Assembly (NCBI RefSeq): GCF_039523335.1
Contig: NZ_BAAAFC010000001.1
Span: 744,001 to 808,000 of the forward strand
Direction: 5' to 3'
DNA: 64,000 nucleotides
Source of the DNA: Marinobacter szutsaonensis
Lineage (GTDB): Bacteria; Pseudomonadota; Gammaproteobacteria; Pseudomonadales; Oleiphilaceae
Under the pieces are notes generated by a model. That model was given only the letters and a program-made list of their open reading frames with translations, was not told the origin of the DNA and made no database searches. Every line of letters starts with the position of its first letter. Positions within the stretch are counted from its first letter, which is position 1. Position numbers and translations under genes: made by a program. Below are positions 16,694-27,123 of this stretch, piece after piece.

Positions 16694-17503
16694 TCAGACC
16701 TCCCCTTCACGAAGTTTTTGCAGGAACGGGGCGAAGCCGCGCTCACCCATCCAGTAGTTGACCAGCTGCTGAACACCACGGCTGGTGAGCGTTGCACCCG
16801 AGAGCGCATCGACCTTGTGCTCCTTGTCGCGGGCATCGGCGCCCACACCACCCTTGACGAGCTGGATCTGCGGCTCGCTGGGGCTGTCGGCGTAGACTTC
16901 CTTGCCAACCCACTGCTGCTTCCAGCGGGGGTTGTCCACTTCACCACCCAGGCCCGGAGTTTCCGCGTGAGCGTAGAAACCGAGACCTTCGATGGTGTTG
17001 AGGTTACCCTCGAGGGAGATGAAGCCGTACAGAGTGGACCACAGGCCGTAACCGTGAATCGGCAGTACCACACGAACCAGCTCACCGTTCTCACTCAGGG
17101 TGTAAACCTTGGCGACGTTCGGACGGCGCTTGATGCCGGCCTTGTCTTCGGAGGCGGGAATGTTGGTGGACATCTGTGGATCAGAAGCCGCCTTGTACAT
17201 GTCGTACTTCATGGGGTCTTGAACGCCAACTGCGGAAGGCTCCACGAACTCGCCGCTATCCAGGTCAACCAGTCGCACGTCGAAACTCTCGAACATTTCT
17301 TCGATCTGCTGGGGACTGGCGCCAGGCTCCAGCATGCCAGCGGCAGAGAGGATGTTGGTCTTGATATCCAGATTCTGATTCTGGATCTGCGCCGGACGGA
17401 GCATGACGGCTGCGGTCGAAACCACAACCGAGAACACAATACTCAGCACCAGCGCAACCATCAGGGTTCTGGAGACAGTATCTTTAGCTTTAGCCACGAG
17501 CAA
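16694..17503 (-). CDS. nqrC: Na+-NQR subunit C
   Basis: 269-residue subunit with one N-terminal membrane helix (about 13-34) and a periplasmic domain. [13 protein letters not shown] contains Thr238, the threonine that ApbE links to [19 protein letters not shown] and HAETPGLGG are the flavin-pocket blocks. Overlaps nqrB by 14 bases. Confidence 0.96.
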   Translation of the reverse strand: MLVAKAKDTVSRTLMVALVLSIVFSVVVSTAAVMLRPAQIQNQNLDIKTNILSAAGMLEPGASPQQIEEMFESFDVRLVDLDSGEFVEPSAVGVQDPMKYDMYKAASDPQMSTNIPASEDKAGIKRRPNVAKVYTLSENGELVRVVLPIHGYGLWSTLYGFISLEGNLNTIEGLGFYAHAETPGLGGEVDNPRWKQQWVGKEVYADSPSEPQIQLVKGGVGADARDKEHKVDALSGATLTSRGVQQLVNYWMGERGFAPFLQKLREGEV

Positions 17504-18698
17504 GCCTCCGTTTGATGTTGGCCTGAACCACGTAGTGGTCCATCAGCGGTGCGAACAGGTTGGCGAACAGGATCGCCAGCATGATGCCTTCCGGGAACGC
17601 CGGGTTGACCACACGGATCAGCACGGTCATGACGCCCACGAGGATGCCGAAGCACCAGCGACCGGTGTTGGTCATCGCTGCGGATACCGGGTCGGTGGCC
17701 ATGAACATCATGCCGAAGGCGAAGCCACCCATGACCAGATGCCAGTGCGCCGGCACAGCAAACATCGGGTTGGTGTCGGAACCGACCAGGTTCAGCAGCA
17801 GGGACATACCGATCATGCCGATCATTACCCCGCCCACAATCCGATAGGAGGCAATCTTCATCACCAGCAGGATAAGGCCGCCGATCAGGATGGCCAGGGT
17901 GGAGGTCTCGCCCATGGAACCCTGAATGGTACCCATAAACGCGTTCATCCAGCCGATCTGCTCCTTGAGCGCATCCAGACCGCCAGAGGCCGCCCAGCTC
18001 AGGGCAGTGGCGCCGCTGAAGCCGTCAACAGCGGTCCAGACGGTGTCACCGGAGATCTGTGCCGGATAGGCGAAGTACAGGAACGCACGACCGGTCAGGG
18101 CCGGGTTCAGGAAGTTCTTGCCGGTACCGCCAAATACTTCCTTGCCGATCACCACGCCGAAGGTGATACCCAGGGCCACCTGCCAGAGCGGGATGGTGGG
18201 CGGGCAGATCAGGGCAAAGAGTACGGAGGTCACGAAGAAACCTTCGTTCACTTCGTGGCGACGAACGGTGGCGAACAACACTTCCCAGAAACCACCCACC
18301 ACGAAGGTGACGAAGTAGATGGGCACGAAGTACGCCAGGCCGTAAACAAAGTTGTCCCACATGCCAGCGCCGGCGCCGGTTACCGCCAGGGCCTGGATGA
18401 AGGCAGTCCGCAGGCCACCGTCACCCACCATGGCATCCGGGTTGGACGCCAGGAAGCTGTTGGCCTGGTAGCCAATGTTCCACATACCGAAGAACATGGC
18501 TGGGAAGGTACACAACCACACCGTGATCATGATGCGCTTCAGGTCTACGCCGTCACGCACATGGGAGGTGGTGGAGGTTACGCTCGAAGGCGAGTAGAAA
18601 ATGGTATCGACGGCTTCGTACAGCGCATACCAGCGCTCGTACTTGCCGCCTTTTTCAAAGTGATGCTCGATTCCATCGAGAAACTGTCGGATTGCCAT
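17490..18698 (-). CDS. nqrB: Na+-NQR subunit B
   Basis: 402-residue membrane subunit with ten or so helices; binds riboflavin and covalent FMN, and forms the Na+ path. Thr231 in [11 protein letters not shown] is the FMN attachment site. GNTGIG-type glycine-rich loop is seen as [20 protein letters not shown]. The motif [20 protein letters not shown] near the C-terminus is family-specific. Four bases separate it from nqrA. Confidence 0.96.
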   Translation of the reverse strand: MAIRQFLDGIEHHFEKGGKYERWYALYEAVDTIFYSPSSVTSTTSHVRDGVDLKRIMITVWLCTFPAMFFGMWNIGYQANSFLASNPDAMVGDGGLRTAFIQALAVTGAGAGMWDNFVYGLAYFVPIYFVTFVVGGFWEVLFATVRRHEVNEGFFVTSVLFALICPPTIPLWQVALGITFGVVIGKEVFGGTGKNFLNPALTGRAFLYFAYPAQISGDTVWTAVDGFSGATALSWAASGGLDALKEQIGWMNAFMGTIQGSMGETSTLAILIGGLILLVMKIASYRIVGGVMIGMIGMSLLLNLVGSDTNPMFAVPAHWHLVMGGFAFGMMFMATDPVSAAMTNTGRWCFGILVGVMTVLIRVVNPAFPEGIMLAILFANLFAPLMDHYVVQANIKRRLARG

Positions 18699-18702
18699 CG
18701 TA

Positions 18703-20049
18703 TTAGCCCTCGATCTCGATTCGGGTCAGGTTCTCGCGGAGAATCGGACCGTATTCATATTTGCCGGGGCACACGAAGGTGCACAGCGCCAGATCTTCTT
18801 CGTCCAGCTCCAGGGCACCCAGTTTCTGTGCCATTTCGGTATCACCGACAATCAGCGAACGCAGCAGCTGGGTCGGCAGGATATCCAGGGGCATGACCTG
18901 CTCATACGCACCCACCGGCACCATGGCCCGCTCACTGCCGTTGGTGGTGGTGGTGAAGTTGAACAATTTGCCCGGGTTGAGCTTGGACAGATAGATGTTC
19001 AGCACGGAGAACTTGTTCGGACCCGGAGACAACCAGCCCATGAACTCGCGCTTGGTCTGTTCTTCCAGCACGGAAATCTGGTTGGCGAAGCGACCCAGAT
19101 ATGCGCAGGGACCGTCACCACGACGACCACCGAACACCGAACCGGAGATGGCACGGACTTCACAGTCTGTGGCAATTTCACCGTCCAGAAGTTCCTGAAG
19201 GCTGGCACCCAGGCGGGTACGGACCAGACGCGGCTTCAGAGCCTTGGGGCCCCCGATGGCCACAATGCGTTCGACCGGCACTTCACCGGTTTCGAACAGC
19301 TTCGCGATATCGATCACGTCCTGATAGTTGATCGACCAGACGGTCTTGCTGCCAGAAACGGGGTCCAGGTAATGGATGTGGGTACCCACATTGCCGGCCG
19401 GATGGACACCGTCAAACTGCTGGATCTCGATGTTGTCCGCCTTGGGCACGGACACGTCGGAACCGGGCTTACCGGTGACGAAAACCGTGCCGCTGGTCAG
19501 CTTGGAGATGATGCTCAGCCCCTTCTCGAAGGCCTTGGCATTCTCACCGATGATGACTGTCGGATCCGCCGCCAGCGGGTTGGTATCCATCACGGAAACG
19601 AAAATGGAATGGGGAGCGGAATCGATTTCCGGAACCTTGCTGTACGGACGCGTCTTGAACGCTGTCCACAGGCCGGACTCAACCAGGTTATCGACAACCT
19701 GCTGACGCTCCAGACCACCAAGGTCGGCATCGTTGTAGCGGGCGTAGGTCTCAGCCTCATCGCCATCGATTTCGATAACGATTGACTGGAACACACGACG
19801 CTCACCGCGATTGACTTCTTTCACCACGCCGGCAGCGGGTGAGGTATAACGAACGCCTTCGGTCTTCTTGTCCGTGAACAGCAGCGACCCGCGCTTGACA
19901 CGGTCTCCTTCTTTCACAGCCATTGTCGGCTTCATGCCGGTGTAGTCGAAACCGATCAACGCCACGTGGCGAATCGGATTGCCGTCTGTAATGGTCTGTT
20001 CGGGAGCGCCGCTGATGGGAAGATCCAGGCCTTTTTTGATCTTGATCAT
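18703..20049 (-). CDS. nqrA: Na+-NQR subunit A
   Basis: 448-residue soluble subunit on the cytoplasmic face, related to the RnfC/Nqo1 barrel-sandwich fold, and implicated in ubiquinone contact. N-terminus [15 protein letters not shown] is diagnostic, followed by [16 protein letters not shown]. First gene of the operon nqrABCDEF-apbE-nqrM, transcribed from the promoter near 20240. Confidence 0.96.
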   Translation of the reverse strand: MIKIKKGLDLPISGAPEQTITDGNPIRHVALIGFDYTGMKPTMAVKEGDRVKRGSLLFTDKKTEGVRYTSPAAGVVKEVNRGERRVFQSIVIEIDGDEAETYARYNDADLGGLERQQVVDNLVESGLWTAFKTRPYSKVPEIDSAPHSIFVSVMDTNPLAADPTVIIGENAKAFEKGLSIISKLTSGTVFVTGKPGSDVSVPKADNIEIQQFDGVHPAGNVGTHIHYLDPVSGSKTVWSINYQDVIDIAKLFETGEVPVERIVAIGGPKALKPRLVRTRLGASLQELLDGEIATDCEVRAISGSVFGGRRGDGPCAYLGRFANQISVLEEQTKREFMGWLSPGPNKFSVLNIYLSKLNPGKLFNFTTTTNGSERAMVPVGAYEQVMPLDILPTQLLRSLIVGDTEMAQKLGALELDEEDLALCTFVCPGKYEYGPILRENLTRIEIEG

Positions 20050-20239
20050 TAGCCTCGTCCAATCATCAGAAACTATCTAAGGATTTCCAACGCCCGGCCC
20101 CTGCGGCCCAGATTTCCTGGCGGGATTGCGCCAGAAGGCTGCACCATTTGACTCAAATACCGCAGCAAAGTCTGCTGCCGGGCATTTGACGCAGGAAAAG
20201 ATGAGAAACGGGGTGCCAGACATACCCAAAATCGCGCCA

Positions 20240-20268
20240 ATTATAGAGATTAAGGAATTCTATTTCCA
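20240..20268 (-). promoter_or_regulatory. Sigma-70-type promoter of the nqr operon
   Basis: On the minus strand, TGGAAA (20268-20263), a 17-base spacer and a perfect TATAAT (20245-20240). It would start transcription about 185 bases before nqrA. Confidence 0.6.
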
Positions 20269-20302
20269 CCAGTAACCCAAATGGTTTTCTACCCCAAAAG
20301 CA

Positions 20303-20336
20303 GTAAAAAACCCCGGCAGCCAGGGCTACCGGGGTT
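20303..20336 (-). terminator. Intrinsic terminator of gap
   Basis: Minus-strand hairpin AACCCCGG / CCGGGGTT with further inner TAGCC/GGCT pairing, followed by TTTTTTA. It lies 37 bases past the gap stop. Confidence 0.85.
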
Positions 20337-20372
20337 CTCCAGAACACAGCGCGCCGGATCGGCGCTACGACC

Positions 20373-21842
20373 TTAGTCGCGTGCGCGCTTCGGGAAGATC
20401 GGGTAAGTCACACCCGCCATCTGGTTCACGCAACGAACCACCTGGGCGCTGTAGCCGAACTCGTTGTCGTACCACACGTACAGGATCAGACGCTTGCCGC
20501 CGGCAATGGTGGCCTGGGCATCAACGATGCCGGCGTGGCGAGAGCCGACAAAGTCGGTAGAAACCACTTCCGGAGAGTTCACGAAGTCGATCTGCTTCTG
20601 CAGCTCGGAGTGCAGCGCCATATCCCGCAGGTACTCGTTCACGCCTTCAACGGTAACATCCTTGTCCAGATTCAGGTTCAGGATGGCCATGGAGACGTTC
20701 GGGGTCGGTACCCGGATGGCGTTCCCGCTCAGCTTGCCCTTCAGCTCCGGCAGAGCCTTGGCAACGGCCTTGGCCGCACCGGTCTCGGTGATAACCATGT
20801 TCAGCGGGGCACTGCGGCCACGACGACTACCCTTGTGGTAGTTGTCGATCAGGTTCTGGTCGTTGGTGTAGGAGTGCACGGTCTCCACGTGACCGTCCTG
20901 GATGCCGTACTCATCGTGGATGGCCTTGAGTACCGGCGTAATGGCGTTGGTGGTACAGGAGGCCGCAGACAGGATCTTGTCCTCGTCGGTGATCCAGTCG
21001 TTGTTGATGCCATAGACGATGTTCTTGATGTCGCCCTTGCCCGGTGCAGTCAGGATAACCCGGCTCACACCCTTGGATTTCAGGTGCAGGCCCAGGCCTT
21101 CCTCGTCACGCCACTTACCGGTGTTATCGATAACGATGGCGTTGTGGATGTCGTACTCGGTGTAATCCACCTTGTCCGGACCGTCGGAGTAGATCACCTT
21201 GATGTAGTTGCCATTGGCGATCAGGGCGGATTCTTTCTCATCCACGGTGATGGTGCCGTCGAACGGGCCGTGAACAGAATCACGACGCAGCAGGCTGGCG
21301 CGCTTCTCGAGGTCGTTCTCGGCGCCGCCCTGACGAACCACGATGGCACGCAGGCGCAGGTTGTTGCCGCCACCCGCCTTCTCGATCAGGATACGGGCCA
21401 GCAGCCGGCCGATACGACCGAAACCGTAGAGCACAACGTCCTTGGTGTCGTTGTGGGCATCTTCCTCGGACTGAGACTGGTACTGACCAACCACCGGACC
21501 GATCTCACGCTTGAGGAATTCAGTCAGATCACCGCCTTCGGACTTGAACTTCACAGCCAGCTTGCCGATATCGACGTGGGCGCGGCCAAGGTCCAGCTTG
21601 TCCATCGCTTCGAGAATCGGCAGGGTGTCGTGAACGGACAGCTCACTGTCTTCCACCTGACGCACGAACCGGTGAGCGCGAATGATATCAATCACCGACT
21701 GGTTGATAATGGCGCGGCCATAAACGGACGTAACCACGTTGTTCTTGCGGTAGAGACGGCCGATCAGCGGAATCATGGCTTCCGCGGTGGATTCTCTTTC
21801 CGTCCAGTTAGACAGGTGCTGGTTGATCTGTTCGTGACTCAC
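20373..21842 (-). CDS. gap: Glyceraldehyde-3-phosphate dehydrogenase, long form
   Basis: 489 residues from GTG 21842 (AGAGG eight bases upstream); a GTG seven codons earlier is possible. The first 135 residues are an N-terminal extension seen in the long gammaproteobacterial GAPDH class, then comes the Rossmann motif VVLYGFGRIGRLLARIL. Catalytic Cys lies in SAASCTTNAITP (Cys296), with HSYTNDQN, SRRGRSAPLNM and WYDNEFGYSAQVV. All residues for NAD-linked phosphorylating activity are there. The role of the extension is not known to me. It is convergent in topic, not in operon, with the nqr genes. Confidence 0.93.
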   Translation of the reverse strand: MSHEQINQHLSNWTERESTAEAMIPLIGRLYRKNNVVTSVYGRAIINQSVIDIIRAHRFVRQVEDSELSVHDTLPILEAMDKLDLGRAHVDIGKLAVKFKSEGGDLTEFLKREIGPVVGQYQSQSEEDAHNDTKDVVLYGFGRIGRLLARILIEKAGGGNNLRLRAIVVRQGGAENDLEKRASLLRRDSVHGPFDGTITVDEKESALIANGNYIKVIYSDGPDKVDYTEYDIHNAIVIDNTGKWRDEEGLGLHLKSKGVSRVILTAPGKGDIKNIVYGINNDWITDEDKILSAASCTTNAITPVLKAIHDEYGIQDGHVETVHSYTNDQNLIDNYHKGSRRGRSAPLNMVITETGAAKAVAKALPELKGKLSGNAIRVPTPNVSMAILNLNLDKDVTVEGVNEYLRDMALHSELQKQIDFVNSPEVVSTDFVGSRHAGIVDAQATIAGGKRLILYVWYDNEFGYSAQVVRCVNQMAGVTYPIFPKRARD

Positions 21843-21886
21843 GGTTGGGACCTCTGTTAGCACTGGGAATAATTTCAGGGGCGCAC

Positions 21887-21915
21887 ATTATCCAACTTAA
21901 GGGGCCTTACGGCAA
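21887..21915 (-). promoter_or_regulatory. Sigma-70-type promoter of gap
   Basis: Minus strand: TTGCCG (21915-21910), 17-base spacer, GATAAT (21892-21887), 45 bases before the GTG start. Confidence 0.55.
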
Positions 21916-22045
21916 ATACGATACTTCCCTACCTTCGTAGATAATCGGCCTGATCCGTCGCTGCCATGACACTGAAACCACCGACGGGTAGAATACGCCG
22001 CTTGCCAACTCCCCGATACAGGACTGCAGGAGCAACCACCCGACC

Positions 22046-25000
22046 ATGAGCCAAGGCCCCTCCAGATCAGATAACCGGCTGATTGCACCGGAGTTTCCCA
22101 CTCGCCCGGCGGACCACCGCACCTGGGGCGAGCTGCACGGCAGTAGTAACGCCCTGGCCATCTGCGAGAGTGCCCGCAACCATCCGGGACTGACCCTGGT
22201 TATCACCCGCAGCACCAGCGAGGCGATCCAGCTTGAGCAGGCCATGCGGTTTTTCCTGGGGCTGCCCGAGGATGAGGATCAACCGGCGATCACCGCCGAC
22301 GGCATGGAACTGCTCTCTCTGCCGGACTGGGAGACCCTGCCCTACGACCTGTTCTCGCCGCACCAGGACATCACCTCCCGCCGGATCCGGACCCTGCACC
22401 GTCTGCCCTCGACCCGGCACGGGCTACTGGTAGTGCCCGCCCGCACCCTGATGCACCGGCTGCCACCGGTCAGCTACCTGCAGGGCAACACCCTGATCCT
22501 GGAGGTTGGCCAGTCCCTGGACATCGACAAATGGCGCCTGCAACTGGAAGCGGCCGGTTACCGTTACTCGGAGAATGTCTACGAACACGGGGAATACGCC
22601 GTCCGCGGCGCCATCCTGGACATCTTCCCCATGGGCGCCAGCCAGCCCTACCGCATCGACCTGTTCGATGACGAAATCGAAACCCTGCGCACCTTCAACC
22701 CGGAAACCCAGCGTTCGGTTGACCGGATTGAGCGCATCGAACTGTTGCCGGCCTATGAATTCCCCTGGCACAAGGAAGCCCGTTCCGGTTTCCGCAACCG
22801 CTGGTTCGAACAATTCCCGAATGCCGACCGGGATGCGCCTATCTACCAGGACGTGAGTCACGGCATCACGCCGCCCGGCATCGAGTACTACCTGCCGCTG
22901 TTCTTTGACGAAACGGCCACCCTGTTCGATTACCTGCCCGGGGAAACACTGGTATTCACCGCCGAGGGTCTGAACGAAGCGGTCAGCCAGTTTGATGCCG
23001 AGACCCGAAATCGCTACGAGGATCGCCGCCACGACCGCCTGCGGCCGATCATGCCGCCAGCCACCCTGTTTCTGCAGCAGGATGAGCTTTTCGGCCATCT
23101 GAAGACCTTCCCCCGTGTGACCACCACCCCGGACACCGCAGAAGGCAGCGGCGCCGTCAACTGCCCGAGCCAGGCGCTGCCCGATGTGTCGATGGACGGC
23201 CGGGCGGCAGACCCGGCAGCACGGCTCAAGCGCTTTATCGATGAATTCGGTGGCCGGGTTCTGATCGGAGCCGAATCCTCCGGCCGGCGTGAGGCGCTGA
23301 TCGAGAACCTGTCCAGCCACGGCCTGAAACCCACGAACCTGGAAAACTGGCAGTCCTTCATCTCGAAAGAAAACTGCCCGCTGGCCATCACCATTGCGCC
23401 CATGGAACAGGGACTGGTCCTGCCCGGGCAACATCTGGCCCTGGTCACCGAGACCGCCCTGTTCGGCGAACGGGTCCTGCAACGCCGACGCCGGGAAAAA
23501 CCGACGGAATTGGACGATGGCGGCTACCGGGACCTGTCGGAGCTGCGGATCGGATCTCCGGTGGTTCACATCGATCATGGCGTCGGCCGTTACCTGGGAC
23601 TGGAGACGATTACCGTCGGCGACGAATCCAACGAGTTCCTGATGCTCGAGTACGCCGGAGGCTCGAAACTGTATGTGCCGGTTTCCAGTCTGCACCTGAT
23701 TTCCCGCTACGCCGGCACCGATGTCGAGCACGCACCGCTGCACAAACTGGGCACCGAGCGCTGGAGCCACGCCAAGCAGAAAGCGCTCGAGAAGATCCGC
23801 GATACCGCGGCGGAACTGCTTGATGTCTACGCCCGTCGGGAAGCCCGCAAAGGCTTCCAGTTCGAGGATCCGAAGGAGGCCTACCGCGCCTTTGCCGCCG
23901 AATTCCCGTTCGAGGAAACTCCGGATCAGGAAGTGGCCATCCAGGCGGTATTCGAGGACATGACCGGGGAACGCCCCATGGACCGACTGGTCTGTGGTGA
24001 CGTTGGCTTCGGCAAGACTGAGGTGGCCATGCGCGCCGCTTTCCTGGCCACATGGTCCGGAAAGCAGGTAGCGGTGCTGGTTCCCACCACCCTACTGGCC
24101 CAGCAGCACTACGAGTCCTTCCGGGACCGTTTCTCCGGCACCCCGGTCCAGGTGGAACTGCTGAGCCGGTTCCGCAGTGGCAGCCAGACCACCAAGGCAA
24201 TGGAAGCCATCGAGGAAGGCAAAGCCGACATTGTCATCGGTACCCACAAGTTGCTGCAGGGAGACATCCGGTTCAAGAACCTGGGCCTGGTGATCATCGA
24301 CGAGGAACACCGGTTCGGGGTCCAGCAGAAGGAAAAACTCAAGGCATTACGGGCCGAAGTGGACATGCTGACACTGACCGCTACGCCCATCCCGCGCACC
24401 CTGAACATGGCCATGGGTCACCTGCGGGATCTGTCCATCATTGCCACCCCGCCGGCCCGGCGGCTGTCGGTGAAAACCTTTGTCCGGCAGCGGGATGACG
24501 CCATGACCAAGGAGGCGATCCTGCGGGAAATCCTCCGGGGCGGTCAGGTGTACTACCTGCACAACGACGTGGCCACCATTGAGAAAACGGCGGAAGACCT
24601 GCGCCGCATGATTCCCGAGGCGCGGGTGGGCGTGGCCCACGGCCAGATGCGCGAACGGGAACTCGAGCAGATCATGTCCGACTTCTACCACAAGCGCTTT
24701 AACGTACTGGTTTGTACCACCATTATTGAAACCGGCATCGACATCCCCAGCGCCAACACCATCATCATCGAGCGCGCAGACAAGTTCGGCCTGGCCCAGC
24801 TGCATCAGCTCCGGGGCCGTGTGGGCCGCTCCCACCACCAGGCCTATGCCTACCTGCTGACGCCGCCGCCCAGGGCAATGACCGCGGATGCCAAGAAGCG
24901 CCTGGATGCGATCTCCGAGGCCCAGGATCTGGGCGCAGGCTTCATGCTGGCCACCCACGACCTGGAGATCCGGGGGGCCGGTGAGTTACTTGGTGAGGAA

Positions 25001-25570
25001 CAGAGCGGGCAGATCGAAACCATCGGTTTCACCCTGTACATGCAGCTGCTGGATGAGGCCGTAAAGGCCATCAAGGAAGGCCGCACGCCGAACGCAGACC
25101 TGCCGCTGAGCCACGGCACGGAGATGAACCTGCGGATTCCGGCGCTGATTCCCGAAGACTACCTGCCTGATGTCCATAACCGGCTGATGCTCTACAAACG
25201 CATTGCCAGCGTGGACAACAAGGAAGCATTAAAAGAACTTCAGGTTGAGATGATCGACCGGTTCGGTTTGTTACCGGAACCGGCAAAGAACCTGGTTCGT
25301 CAGACTGAATTGCGACTCAAGGCCGAGGCACTGGGTATCGTGAAAATCGATGCCGGCAAGGAATGGACCCGTCTGGAGTTCGGCGGTTCGACACCGGTAG
25401 ACCCGCTGGTTCTGGTTAAAAAAGTGCAATCCGCACCGGACCAGTACCGGCTTGAGGGGGCCAACAGCTTCCGTTTCAGGCTGAAGGACACCTCCACCGG
25501 TGGTAAACTCGATGGCATTTCGCAAATGCTGGATGAGCTGACACCGGCTGACAGTATATCCAGGCACTGA
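22046..25570 (+). CDS. mfd: Transcription-repair coupling factor Mfd
   Basis: 1174-residue ATPase that pushes stalled RNA polymerase off DNA and recruits UvrA. Order: UvrB-like N-terminal module (LLSLPDWETLPYDLFSPHQD to about residue 350), the RNA-polymerase-interaction domain (LRIGSPVVHIDHGVGRYLGL), then a RecG-like translocase with CGDVGFGKTEVAMRAAF (Walker A), IIDEEHRFGVQQKEKLK (DEEH box), TLTATPIPRTLNMAM and QLRGRVGRSHHQAYAYLL (motif VI), and a TRCF C-terminal domain. Full length. Divergent from gap. Confidence 0.97.
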   Translation: MSQGPSRSDNRLIAPEFPTRPADHRTWGELHGSSNALAICESARNHPGLTLVITRSTSEAIQLEQAMRFFLGLPEDEDQPAITADGMELLSLPDWETLPYDLFSPHQDITSRRIRTLHRLPSTRHGLLVVPARTLMHRLPPVSYLQGNTLILEVGQSLDIDKWRLQLEAAGYRYSENVYEHGEYAVRGAILDIFPMGASQPYRIDLFDDEIETLRTFNPETQRSVDRIERIELLPAYEFPWHKEARSGFRNRWFEQFPNADRDAPIYQDVSHGITPPGIEYYLPLFFDETATLFDYLPGETLVFTAEGLNEAVSQFDAETRNRYEDRRHDRLRPIMPPATLFLQQDELFGHLKTFPRVTTTPDTAEGSGAVNCPSQALPDVSMDGRAADPAARLKRFIDEFGGRVLIGAESSGRREALIENLSSHGLKPTNLENWQSFISKENCPLAITIAPMEQGLVLPGQHLALVTETALFGERVLQRRRREKPTELDDGGYRDLSELRIGSPVVHIDHGVGRYLGLETITVGDESNEFLMLEYAGGSKLYVPVSSLHLISRYAGTDVEHAPLHKLGTERWSHAKQKALEKIRDTAAELLDVYARREARKGFQFEDPKEAYRAFAAEFPFEETPDQEVAIQAVFEDMTGERPMDRLVCGDVGFGKTEVAMRAAFLATWSGKQVAVLVPTTLLAQQHYESFRDRFSGTPVQVELLSRFRSGSQTTKAMEAIEEGKADIVIGTHKLLQGDIRFKNLGLVIIDEEHRFGVQQKEKLKALRAEVDMLTLTATPIPRTLNMAMGHLRDLSIIATPPARRLSVKTFVRQRDDAMTKEAILREILRGGQVYYLHNDVATIEKTAEDLRRMIPEARVGVAHGQMRERELEQIMSDFYHKRFNVLVCTTIIETGIDIPSANTIIIERADKFGLAQLHQLRGRVGRSHHQAYAYLLTPPPRAMTADAKKRLDAISEAQDLGAGFMLATHDLEIRGAGELLGEEQSGQIETIGFTLYMQLLDEAVKAIKEGRTPNADLPLSHGTEMNLRIPALIPEDYLPDVHNRLMLYKRIASVDNKEALKELQVEMIDRFGLLPEPAKNLVRQTELRLKAEALGIVKIDAGKEWTRLEFGGSTPVDPLVLVKKVQSAPDQYRLEGANSFRFRLKDTSTGGKLDGISQMLDELTPADSISRH

Positions 25571-25577
25571 CGCTCGC

Positions 25578-26360
25578 ATGATTCGGGGAGAGAATCCGTT
25601 GCAACCGACCACCCTTTTCAGCAGTACCAAGGCCGCCCGCATCCTGGCCACGATCACGCTGGCCGCGCTGGCCCTGACCGCGCACGCCCAGGATTCGGGC
25701 AACATTCCGGACGACTACTACCGTGCGGAATTTGTCATTCTTGAGCGCATCGTCGATCCCTCGGCGGTTGAAGAACGTATGGGGGACCGGGAGGTAGAGC
25801 CCCCAATCCAGACCGACGAAGCGCTATGGGTCGTTGATCGCAGCGGCAATGCCCAGACTACCCTGAACCTGGCGCCCCGCGGGGATCTGTACCTCAATTC
25901 GGCTGCCCAGCGGCTGGAAAACAGCGGCAATTACCGGATACTGATGACTGCGGGCTGGTACGAGGCGTTCCCGCCCGACTATGAGGGAGAACCACTCAGA
26001 GTTGAGCTGGGCGACTGGATCGACAGCGCAGGGCAACGGGAAATCGAAGGGCATATCACCATTGACCGCCGGCGCTACCTGCACGTGGATGTCCATCTCA
26101 ATCACTGGCAACAGGGCAGCAGTTCGTTCGTCAGTCAGCCCGCTCCGAATCCCACTGACGGCGGACAACAGCAGGAGGAAACCGAGAGCGACAGCTTTGT
26201 ATCCCTCCAGCCACAGGTGGCTCAGCCAGCTGCAAATCCGCTGGAACTGGTGACCTGGATCCGCGAGACCCGCAGGATGCGCAGTCAGGAAGTCCATTTC
26301 CTGGACTCCCCCACCATCGGTGTCCTGGTATTCTTCAGGAAGGTCGAGGCATCGGACTGA
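25578..26360 (+). CDS. csiV: CsiV-family periplasmic protein
   Basis: 260 residues with a signal peptide (ILATITLAALALTAHA, cleavage near AHA-QD). The YYRAEFVILERI block after the signal and the C-terminal MRSQEVHFLDSPTIGVLVFF are the conserved ends of the CsiV peptidoglycan-binding family. A Gln/Glu-rich linker (about 190-207) separates the halves. Seven bases after mfd, so the two are co-transcribed. Its last 26 bases overlap the convergent phosphorylase gene. Confidence 0.82.
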   Translation: MIRGENPLQPTTLFSSTKAARILATITLAALALTAHAQDSGNIPDDYYRAEFVILERIVDPSAVEERMGDREVEPPIQTDEALWVVDRSGNAQTTLNLAPRGDLYLNSAAQRLENSGNYRILMTAGWYEAFPPDYEGEPLRVELGDWIDSAGQREIEGHITIDRRRYLHVDVHLNHWQQGSSSFVSQPAPNPTDGGQQQEETESDSFVSLQPQVAQPAANPLELVTWIRETRRMRSQEVHFLDSPTIGVLVFFRKVEASD

Positions 26361-27123
26361 GTTGTCCAAGCTGGGCCATCGAGCTGGCGAGAATGGTCTT
26401 CACACCGGACATTCCCTGCTCGATGGCTTCTTCAATTTCTTCCATGGTGATGATGTGGTCGGATTTACCCGCGGCCCAGTTCACCACCAGCCCCAGGCAC
26501 ACGTAACGCATCCCCAGTTCTGCCGCCAGCGCCGCTTCGGGCATACCGGTCATACCTACCAGATCGCAACCGTCCCGCTCCATGCGCCGGATCTCCGCGG
26601 CGGTCTCCAGCCTCGGACCCTGGGTGGCGCCATACACGCCGAAATCGGAGAACGGCACCGACTCCCGTTTCGCGGCGTCGATCAGTGCCTGCCGGGCGTC
26701 TGCGTCGTAGGGAAAGGTGAAATCGATGTGGGTGACTGAATCCAGGTCGCCCTCAAAAAAGGTACTGCCCCGCCCCCAGGTGTAATCAATAATCTGGTCC
26801 GGAACGACAACGTGGGCCGGCCCCATATCCGGATGAATACCTCCCACGGCATTCACGCCGACCACGGTTCGCACACCCGCCTCATACAGCGCGAGGATAT
26901 TGGCCCGGTAGTTGACTTGATGGGGCGGAATCCGGTGGGGATTGCCGTGCCGGGACAGGAAAATCACGGACTGCTCACCCAACCGACCTTCCACCAGGGG
27001 CGCAGAGGGCTCACCCCATGCCGTGGAAACGCTGGTCTCGCCCGCGATGGTCAGCCCGGAAAGTGTGGTCAGGCCGGTACCACCAATGATACCGACCGGC
27101 GCAGTGCTTGAAGCTTGGGTCAT
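26335..27123 (-). CDS. S-methyl-5'-thioinosine phosphorylase (MTAP/PNP family)
   Basis: Nucleoside phosphorylase, 262 residues, trimeric MTAP class. VGIIGGTGLTTL binds phosphate, FLSRHGNPHRIPPHQVNYR is the substrate loop, NAVGGIHPDMGPAHVVVPD and VGMTGMPEAALAAELGM complete the site. In Pseudomonas the gene at the same position beside csiV and mfd acts on methylthioinosine rather than methylthioadenosine, and I transfer that by context and similarity. Its ATG overlaps the MscS stop by four bases. Confidence 0.85.
   Translation of the reverse strand: MTQASSTAPVGIIGGTGLTTLSGLTIAGETSVSTAWGEPSAPLVEGRLGEQSVIFLSRHGNPHRIPPHQVNYRANILALYEAGVRTVVGVNAVGGIHPDMGPAHVVVPDQIIDYTWGRGSTFFEGDLDSVTHIDFTFPYDADARQALIDAAKRESVPFSDFGVYGATQGPRLETAAEIRRMERDGCDLVGMTGMPEAALAAELGMRYVCLGLVVNWAAGKSDHIITMEEIEEAIEQGMSGVKTILASSMAQLGQLSPMPRPS

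Larger units (their letters stand above)
20050..20372 (-). other. Non-coding stretch: nqr promoter, structured leader and gap terminator
   Basis: 323 bases without a gene. From right to left it holds the gap terminator (20303-20336), the nqr promoter (20240-20268) and a leader of about 180 bases. The leader contains several hairpin-capable segments read on the minus strand: GGCAGCA/TGCTGC type (near 20160-20180), CTGGCG/CGCCAG (near 20118-20134) and ATTTGA-G-TCAAAT. I recognise no known riboswitch in it. Confidence 0.6.
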
